Assembly: GCA_045611635.1 (NCBI GenBank)
Contig: JAZKXL010000112.1
Location: forward strand, 1-27,430
Source of the DNA: Fimenecus sp045611635
GTDB lineage: Bacteria; Bacillota; Clostridia; Oscillospirales; Acutalibacteraceae
Length of the DNA stretch: 27,430 nt
Reading direction: 5' to 3'
In this document: in pieces, positions 22,151-27,430 of the stretch
How the letters are laid out: each line of letters opens with the position of its first letter
Numbering within the stretch: the first letter of the stretch is position 1
Notes under the pieces: generated by a model
Database searches by the model: none
The model's input: only the letters and a program-made list of their open reading frames with translations
Told to the model about the DNA's origin: nothing
Program-made: the position numbers and the translations under genes

Positions 22151-22975
22151 ATGTCAGAAAAAAATTGTTTGCCTTCAAAAATTAAAGAAGCCGTTTGCAT
22201 TGATGTTGGTAGAGTTTACGACTCTTGCGCCGACAAAGATTGTCTTGAAGATTTAAGAGTTTATTTTACTGATTCCGCACAATGCATAGTTGACCGTGCA
22301 ACAAACGTACGTTGTCGCGGTGCAGAAGTACTTAATGCTTTTATTGAAGTTGAAAGAGTCCCATTTAACCGTGGTTTTTATTCAGTTGATATTACCTATT
22401 ATTTTAAAGTTTGCCTTGATGTTTTTTGCGGCCACACAAATGCGCCTACAATGATTGATGGTCTTGCCACATTCGGGAAGAAATGTATTCTTTACGGGTC
22501 AGAGGGTAACGTAAAGGTATTTTCATCGGAATTTGCTTGTGGCGATATTGATGAGCAGTTTGATATGGTTAGTACAAATCCACGAGCAAAAGTGCAAACC
22601 GTTGACCCAATTTGCCTTGATGCGAAGCTTTGCAAAGTTTGTGACTGTTGTCGCGTGGACCCATGTTGCAAGCCATCAAGAATTCCAAAACACGTTTGTC
22701 GTTGCTTTGATGGTGATTTTGAGTCTTATGAGCGTGAGCCGGAAAGAGCAGTCACAGTTACTCTTGGCATTTTCACAATTGTACAGCTTGAACGTGATGT
22801 TCAAATGCTTGTTCCTGCATACGACTTTTGCATACCAAGTAAAGAATGTAACTGCGAAACCGATAATCCTTGCGACGCATTCCGCAAAATTCAATTCCCA
22901 GTTGATGAATTTTTCCCACCTAAAGAAGGTTGCTTAAAAGACAGTTTCCGCCCAACATGTGCTTGTGGTGATTAA
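22151..22975 (+). CDS. Cysteine-rich protein, possibly spore- or metal-related
   Basis: The 274-residue protein has 26 cysteines (about 9.5%), with no signal peptide or membrane helix. The N-terminal half (KEAVCIDVGRVYDSCADKDC, then LEDLRVYF) resembles a conserved clostridial family of unknown function as I remember it. The middle has a dense cluster at about 150-190 (CKVCDCCRVDPCC, HVCRC), and more pairs lie near the end (ECNC, TCAC). The hydrophobic beta-type segments between clusters suggest a folded domain rather than low complexity. Metal binding or disulfide cross-linking, as in spore coat proteins, is plausible, and the sigma-E-like element upstream agrees with this, but neither is shown. 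An excellent AGGAGG site lies 7 bases before the ATG. It is a single-gene unit ended by the terminator at 22997-23028. Confidence 0.82.
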   Translation: MSEKNCLPSKIKEAVCIDVGRVYDSCADKDCLEDLRVYFTDSAQCIVDRATNVRCRGAEVLNAFIEVERVPFNRGFYSVDITYYFKVCLDVFCGHTNAPTMIDGLATFGKKCILYGSEGNVKVFSSEFACGDIDEQFDMVSTNPRAKVQTVDPICLDAKLCKVCDCCRVDPCCKPSRIPKHVCRCFDGDFESYEREPERAVTVTLGIFTIVQLERDVQMLVPAYDFCIPSKECNCETDNPCDAFRKIQFPVDEFFPPKEGCLKDSFRPTCACGD

Positions 22976-22996
22976 TCCTCTTTTTTACACCTTTAC

Positions 22997-23028
22997 GCCC
23001 TTGTGAAAACAAGGGCTCTTCTTTTTCC
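22997..23028 (+). terminator. Terminator after the Cys-rich gene
   Basis: A perfect 8-bp stem, GCCCTTGT (22997-23004), tetraloop GAAA, ACAAGGGC (23009-23016), is followed by a T-rich run. Confidence 0.87.
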
Positions 23029-23033
23029 AATAA

Positions 23034-23062
23034 TTGCATTTTGTCGAAAGTAGTATTATAAT
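23034..23062 (+). promoter_or_regulatory. Sigma-A promoter of the amidase gene
   Basis: TTGCAT (23034-23039), a 17-base spacer and a perfect TATAAT (23057-23062) lie directly after the preceding terminator, about 32 bases upstream of the amidase ATG. Confidence 0.75.
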
Positions 23063-23094
23063 AAATATATAATGCTATTTGGCAGGTGTGTTTT

Positions 23095-24822
23095 ATGAAG
23101 AAATTTCTTTCACTTTTAGTGGCAATACTTACGGTGTTTGCATCACTTATTACTGTTTCAGCAAAAGATGTTGCGGACAAAAATGAAATATTGTCAGCAC
23201 TTTATGAAGCAGATATTTCTACCATTCGTGAGGCAATTGATTTAGAAATTGTTACTTGTGAAGAATTAACTGCATATTATCTTGAAAGAATTGAAAAATA
23301 CAACACACCATATAACTGTTTCATCACTCTTTGTGATGATGCTATTGAGATTGCAAAACAACGAGATATCGCCCTTTCAAAAGGTGAAAACGACGGGCTT
23401 CTTTTCGGTATTCCCGTAGTTGTTAAAGATAATATTGATATTGAAGGTCTTTACACCACAAACGGACATCTTTATGAAAAATCTAAAATCGCAGCAAGTA
23501 ACGCTACTGTTGTGAATTATCTTTTAGAGCAAGGTGCAGTTATTATTGGTAAAACCAATATGAGCACTGATGCTCAAGATGCGAGAATTTCATACAGTGA
23601 AATTAAAGGGCAAACAAAAAACGCCTACAACACTCTTTTAGCAGCAGGTGGCTCATCAGGTGGCACTGCGGTTTCGGTTTCTCTTAACTTTGCAGTTGCA
23701 GGACTTGGTACAGACACAAACTCATCTTTAAGAATTCCTGCGGTACTTAATGGTTGCGTTTCTTTGCGCCCTACTTTTGAACTTATTGACCGCACAGGTT
23801 GTACTACTCTTAACGGTTCTCGTGATGTGGCAGGGGCTATTACAAGAACAGTTTATGACCAAGCAATTATGATGGATGTACTTACAAACGGTCAGTATAA
23901 TTACACTGAAAATCTTGACAAAAACGCTCTTAACGGTTTAAAAATAGGCGTTTTAAAGGAACTTTCATACGCAACAACATCAGCATCAATTACAGGTACC
24001 GAAGAAGAAATAAACGCTATTGCAACAAGATTTGATATGGCAGCAAGAACAGACAAACATATTGACAGTGAGGTTGCCGCGGCTTTCCAAAATGCAATAA
24101 ATGAACTTGAGTCTTGTGGAGCCGAAATTGTTACAGTTTCAATGCCTAATCTTTGGAATTTGTCATACAATACCTTTTTAAGCGGACACAAGGCGAACAA
24201 ACAAGCGCTTTATGACGAATTCCAAAGACTTGTAAACGAAAACGAACTTGATGCGGTGATTTTCCCATCATATTTGTCAACTCCACTTAAATCGGGCACT
24301 GACGAAAATGGAAAATACTGGAATGCCTGGAGTCAACCATTTTCAAATAACTGTCGCGCCCTGTCACCTTCCGCATCACTTCCTGAAATTGCCATTCCTA
24401 TCGGCTATCACTCATCAGGGGCAGGAATAGGCCTTGAAATTGCAGGCCTTAAAAACAGTGAACAATTACTTTTGAATATTGCATATTCTTATACTGAAAA
24501 TTTCAACCACCGCGCAATTCCAACAGGTGCCCCAAACTTGTATGCGGAATTTAGCGGCAAAGCATTAGCCGAAATTATAAATGATGTAACTATTTCAGCA
24601 AACACAACTCCAACTATGCAACCTGAAACAACACACCCGCAAAATAGCGATACACCTCCACAAACAAAACCCACATCCGATTTAGTGCCGATTGTAATTG
24701 GCGTTGGATTTGTTGGAATAGGAATAATTCTTACCGCAATTTCTAAATGCAAGAAACGAACAAAAAAGCGCAAGCGCAAACCCGAACCCGAGCCACAATA
24801 TGATGTAAATACGCAAAAATAA
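23095..24822 (+). CDS. Secreted, membrane-anchored amidase signature family hydrolase
   Basis: This 575-residue protein has an N-terminal signal peptide (residues 1-23, ending VSA) and an amidase-signature domain. A Pro/Thr-rich linker (about 500-528), a C-terminal membrane helix (about 530-552) and a strongly basic tail (KKRTKKRKRK) follow, so the domain should sit outside the cell, held at the membrane. The Ser-Ser-Lys triad is present: Lys 111 in VVVKDNID, Ser 187 in AGGSSGG, and Ser 211 in TDTNSSLRIPA. The two glycines normally before the nucleophile (TDTGGSIR) are Asn 209 and Ser 210, which changes the oxyanion-hole region. It is not GatA, which is cytoplasmic and lies with gatB/gatC. 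I chose the ATG at 23095 (CAGGTG upstream); a GTG at 23086 overlaps that site. The substrate is unknown; cell-wall amides or dietary amides are possible. Confidence 0.88.
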   Translation: MKKFLSLLVAILTVFASLITVSAKDVADKNEILSALYEADISTIREAIDLEIVTCEELTAYYLERIEKYNTPYNCFITLCDDAIEIAKQRDIALSKGENDGLLFGIPVVVKDNIDIEGLYTTNGHLYEKSKIAASNATVVNYLLEQGAVIIGKTNMSTDAQDARISYSEIKGQTKNAYNTLLAAGGSSGGTAVSVSLNFAVAGLGTDTNSSLRIPAVLNGCVSLRPTFELIDRTGCTTLNGSRDVAGAITRTVYDQAIMMDVLTNGQYNYTENLDKNALNGLKIGVLKELSYATTSASITGTEEEINAIATRFDMAARTDKHIDSEVAAAFQNAINELESCGAEIVTVSMPNLWNLSYNTFLSGHKANKQALYDEFQRLVNENELDAVIFPSYLSTPLKSGTDENGKYWNAWSQPFSNNCRALSPSASLPEIAIPIGYHSSGAGIGLEIAGLKNSEQLLLNIAYSYTENFNHRAIPTGAPNLYAEFSGKALAEIINDVTISANTTPTMQPETTHPQNSDTPPQTKPTSDLVPIVIGVGFVGIGIILTAISKCKKRTKKRKRKPEPEPQYDVNTQK

Positions 24823-24849
24823 ATACAAAGCGCAAAATGTAGAAACTGC

Positions 24850-24940
24850 GTTGACGGAGGGAGAGATAGTTAACATATAAACTGACTACCCCTCAGTCTT
24901 GCCTTCGGCAACCTAGCTCCCCTGACAAGTGGAGCCGAGA
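24850..24940. repeat. Hairpin-rich intergenic repeat element
   Basis: A non-coding stretch is packed with short inverted repeats: GAGGG (24857-24861) with CCCTC (24890-24894), TTGCC-TTC-GGCAA (24899-24911), and GCTCC (24916-24920) with GGAGC (24931-24935). From memory it resembles a dispersed repeat of gut Clostridia containing CCCCTCAGTC and AGCTCCCC. Only one copy is in the window, so dispersal is not shown here. It is more GC-rich than its surroundings. Confidence 0.55.
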
Positions 24941-24986
24941 ATACACCTATAAAACAGTTAAACAAACTCTAATTTGAAAAAGAAAA

Positions 24987-25053
24987 GTGTCACCCTGAGC
25001 AACGCGAAGTGTCTCTTTGAGATTCTTCGTCACGTCGTTCCTCAGAATGACAC
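24987..25053. repeat. Long imperfect hairpin, dispersed-repeat type
   Basis: GTGTCA (24987-24992) pairs with TGACAC (25048-25053). Inside it CTGAG pairs with CTCAG, AAC with GTT and GAAG with CTTC, giving an imperfect stem over 67 bases. The sequence is of the widespread type with TCATTCTGAGGAACG on one arm, known from many bacterial genomes as an intergenic repeat. With the element at 24850-24940 and the pnp terminator, it fills the 318-base gap before pnp. Confidence 0.65.
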
Positions 25054-25090
25054 ACAACCCCAAACATCCCGGTAAACTATAAATTGCAAA

Positions 25091-25122
25091 AACAATAACG
25101 CCCCACAAAATGTGGGGCGTTA
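25091..25122 (-). terminator. Terminator of pnp
   Basis: A perfect 12-bp stem (25096-25107 with 25111-25122, loop AAA) containing CGCCCC/GGGGCG is followed on the minus strand by ATTGTTTTTG. It lies 18 bases after the pnp stop. Confidence 0.88.
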
Positions 25123-25140
25123 ATCATTTATTTGTTAATA

Positions 25141-27333
25141 TTAGTCGTTGTGGCGTTTGCCATTAAAACGCTTTTTGTTATCACGTCTTGGTGCTTCTTC
25201 AATGTCGTTTTCAGGTACAAGACCTTTAACTTCAATAAGAGCATCACGACGAGAAAGATTAAGACGACCTTGGTCATCAATTTCAAGTACTTTTACAAGC
25301 ACTGTGTCACCAACGTTAACAACATCTTCAACTTTTTCAGTACGTTTAACGTCAAGACGGCTGATGTGTACAAGTCCTTCTTTACCAGGAGCGATTTCAA
25401 CGAATGCGCCGAAGCTCATAAGGCGAGTTACAACACCGTTGTAAATTGCACCAATTTCAGGGTCTTTTGCGATAAGTTCAACAATTGTCAATGCGCGTTT
25501 TGCATTGTCAATGTCAATACCTGAAATAAATACGCGACCATCTTCTTCAATATCAATCTTAACTTCGCAATCCGCCTGAATCTTTTGAATAACTTTACCT
25601 TGTTTACCGATAACGTCACCAATTTTTTCAGGGTCAATCTTTGTTGAAAGCATCTTAGGAGCATATTTTGAAAGTTCTGCTCTTGGTTCACTGATGCAAG
25701 GAAGCATAATTTCATCAAGGATATAATCTCTTGCCTTGTGTGTTTTTGCAAATGCTTCTTTAATGATTTCAGGTGTAAGACCATGAACTTTAAGGTCCAT
25801 TTGAATTGCTGTGATACCATTCTTTGTACCTGCAACTTTAAAGTCCATATCGCCATAGAAATCTTCAAGACCTTGAATGTCAACCATTGTCATAAAGTCG
25901 CCATAAACGCCTTCATCACCTGTGATAAGACCACAAGAAATACCTGCTACAGGAGCTTTAATTGGAACACCTGCTGCCATAAGAGCAAGAGTTGAACCAC
26001 AAATTGAGCCCTGTGATGTTGAGCCGTTTGATGAAAGAACTTCTGATACTACGCGGATTGCGTATGGGAATTCATCAACTGATGGAAGCACTGGAACAAG
26101 CGCTTTTTCAGCAAGTGCACCGTGACCGATTTCTCTTCGTCCTGGTCCACGAGATGGTTTTGTTTCACCAACTGAGTATGATGGGAAGTTGTAGTGGTGA
26201 ATATATCTCTTTTCAGTTTGCTCATCAAGTCCATCAAGAAGTTGTGAGTCACCCATAGGGCCAAGTGTTGCAATTGAGAGAACTTGAGTTTGACCACGAG
26301 TGAACATACCTGAACCATGAGCACGAGTAATTAAATCAACTTCAGCGTTAAGTGGGCGGATATCATCAATACCACGGCCGTCAACACGCTTGTGTTCATC
26401 TTTAAGCCATGCACGAACAACGTGTTTTTGAACAAGATACATAATCTCATCAAGTTTACCTTCGTTGCCTTCAAAACGTTCATCAAACTTTTCGTGTACA
26501 GCTTCATAAATTGGAAGAAGTGCTTCATCACGAACAAGTTTATCATCAGTATCAAGTGCTTTTTTAACATCTTCAATACAAAATTCTTCAATTTCTGCCA
26601 TAATTGCAGGGTCTGGGTCAGAAGATTCGTAAGCAAATTTTGGCTTACCAACTTCATCAACAATACCTTGAATGAATTTAACGATTTTTTGGTTTTCAGC
26701 GTGACCTGCCATAATAGCGTCAAACATTGTGTCATCATCAATTTCGTTTGCGCCTGCTTCAATCATAGCAACAAGGTCAGCAGTAGAAGCAACAGTAAGA
26801 ACTAAATCTGACTTTGCTCTCTCTTCAAGATTTGGGTTAATTACGATTTTACCATCAACAAGACCAACGTTTACGCCTGAAACTGGGCCGTCCCATGGAA
26901 TATCAGAAATTGCGATTGCTGCTGAAACACCAATCATAGCTGTAATTTCAGGTGAGCAGTCAAGGTCAACTGACATTACTGTTGCAACAACTGAACAGTC
27001 GTTTCTAAGGTCTTTTGGGAAAAGTGGACGAATAGGTCTATCAATGCAACGTGATGTAAGGATTGCCTTTTCACTTGCTCTACCTTCTCTTCTTTGGAAA
27101 GAGCCAGGAATACGACCTACTGAGTACATTTTTTCTTCATAGTCAACTGAAAGTGGGAAGAAATCTACACCTTCTCTTGGCTTTGCTGAAGCTGTAACTG
27201 TACAAAGAACTTCAGTTTCACCGTAGCGAGCCATAACTGCAGCGTTTGCAAGGCCTGCCATTTTGCCTGTTTCAAGAGTCAATTTTCTACCTGCAAGTTC
27301 AGTTTCCCAAACTTTGAAATTCTTGAAAAACAT
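25141..27333 (-). CDS. pnp: Polyribonucleotide nucleotidyltransferase (PNPase)
   Basis: This 730-residue exoribonuclease degrades RNA 3' to 5' using phosphate and can add tails in reverse; it acts as a trimer in RNA decay complexes. Two RNase PH domains are visible. The first has FFPLSVDYEEKMYSVGRIPG and SRCIDRPIRPLFP. The second has RAHGSGMFTRGQTQVLSI, HHYNFPSYSVGE, GRREIGHGALAEKAL and SNGSTSQGSICGSTLALM. A KH domain follows (DVIGKQGKVIQKI, about residue 565), then an S1 domain (about 622-692, GAIYNGVVTRLMSFGAFVEI to GRLNLSRRDAL) and a short charged tail. Length and domain order are normal. AGAGGT precedes the ATG. The 97 bases upstream to the window edge hold no recognisable gene or clear promoter; rpsO, a frequent neighbour, is not visible. 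Confidence 0.96.
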   Translation of the reverse strand: MFFKNFKVWETELAGRKLTLETGKMAGLANAAVMARYGETEVLCTVTASAKPREGVDFFPLSVDYEEKMYSVGRIPGSFQRREGRASEKAILTSRCIDRPIRPLFPKDLRNDCSVVATVMSVDLDCSPEITAMIGVSAAIAISDIPWDGPVSGVNVGLVDGKIVINPNLEERAKSDLVLTVASTADLVAMIEAGANEIDDDTMFDAIMAGHAENQKIVKFIQGIVDEVGKPKFAYESSDPDPAIMAEIEEFCIEDVKKALDTDDKLVRDEALLPIYEAVHEKFDERFEGNEGKLDEIMYLVQKHVVRAWLKDEHKRVDGRGIDDIRPLNAEVDLITRAHGSGMFTRGQTQVLSIATLGPMGDSQLLDGLDEQTEKRYIHHYNFPSYSVGETKPSRGPGRREIGHGALAEKALVPVLPSVDEFPYAIRVVSEVLSSNGSTSQGSICGSTLALMAAGVPIKAPVAGISCGLITGDEGVYGDFMTMVDIQGLEDFYGDMDFKVAGTKNGITAIQMDLKVHGLTPEIIKEAFAKTHKARDYILDEIMLPCISEPRAELSKYAPKMLSTKIDPEKIGDVIGKQGKVIQKIQADCEVKIDIEEDGRVFISGIDIDNAKRALTIVELIAKDPEIGAIYNGVVTRLMSFGAFVEIAPGKEGLVHISRLDVKRTEKVEDVVNVGDTVLVKVLEIDDQGRLNLSRRDALIEVKGLVPENDIEEAPRRDNKKRFNGKRHND

Positions 27334-27430
27334 AATTTTTACCTCTTTTCTTTTACATAAAATTTGTATTTCTTCGGGGCAAAAATCTGTTTAGCAATAA
27401 ATACAATCTTCAATTTCTTGAAAACTCTAT

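Noticed and set aside
23095..24822. gatA subunit of the Glu-tRNA(Gln) amidotransferase
   Set aside because: Signal peptide, membrane anchor, altered TDTNSSLR motif and absence of gatB/gatC nearby do not fit a cytoplasmic GatA.
26392..26805. Long open frame antisense to pnp, and similar antisense frames elsewhere
   Set aside because: It lies fully inside pnp, has biased composition (Phe/Asn/Lys-rich), no ribosome binding site and no family resemblance; it is a by-product of codon use in the real gene.

Overview
The window is AT-rich, with purine-rich Shine-Dalgarno sites (AGGAGG/GGAGG/AAGGGG) and consensus sigma-A promoters. It carries proteins typical of anaerobic low-GC Firmicutes: glutamyl- and glutaminyl-tRNA synthetases side by side, a Cys-rich protein next to a sporulation-type promoter element, and surface proteins with Thr/Glu-rich linkers. 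I infer a gut-type member of Clostridia (Oscillospiraceae/Ruminococcaceae-like). This is inference from gene style, with no marker-gene comparison. Coding density is high. No tRNA, rRNA, CRISPR array, complete insertion sequence or phage gene is visible.

Layout. Positions 1-2.7 kb (minus strand) hold the first codons of an unknown gene, a lipoprotein, and a membrane M28 metallopeptidase with transmembrane helices inside its catalytic domain. 2.8-3.65 kb (plus) is a VanY-fold (M15B) surface protein whose catalytic residues are replaced. 3.7-5.1 kb (minus) is an NfeD + SPFH/stomatin pair. 5.1-6.5 kb (minus) is a MATE exporter. 6.6-8.1 kb (minus) is a BY-type tyrosine autokinase ending in a Gly-Tyr repeat tail. 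8.2-12.5 kb (minus) is one tight operon: LysM-G5-M23 wall hydrolase, HprK-like kinase, PqqD-like protein, ABC exporter. 12.7-17.7 kb (plus) is a second operon: glycerophosphodiesterase, gltX, glnS broken by one in-frame TAG, and a membrane protein. 17.7-21.8 kb (minus) is proB-proA, a membrane protein and prfB. 22.1-24.8 kb (plus) is a 26-cysteine protein and a secreted, membrane-anchored amidase. 25.1-27.3 kb (minus) is pnp.

How the parts work together. About half the window concerns the cell envelope (M28 peptidase, VanY-like protein, SPFH/NfeD, exporter, tyrosine kinase, M23 hydrolase, amidase). The rest is housekeeping: translation (gltX, glnS, prfB), proline synthesis (proBA) and RNA decay (pnp).

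The best candidate for an undescribed system is the M23 / HprK-like kinase / PqqD-like / ABC exporter operon. It has the kinase, recognition-domain and exporter parts seen in some modified-peptide clusters, but no visible precursor peptide, radical SAM enzyme or leader peptidase. Other notable signals are the single amber codon in an otherwise intact glnS, the catalytically degenerate VanY-like protein, three tandem palindromes upstream of proB, and a 16-bp palindrome shared by two promoter regions.
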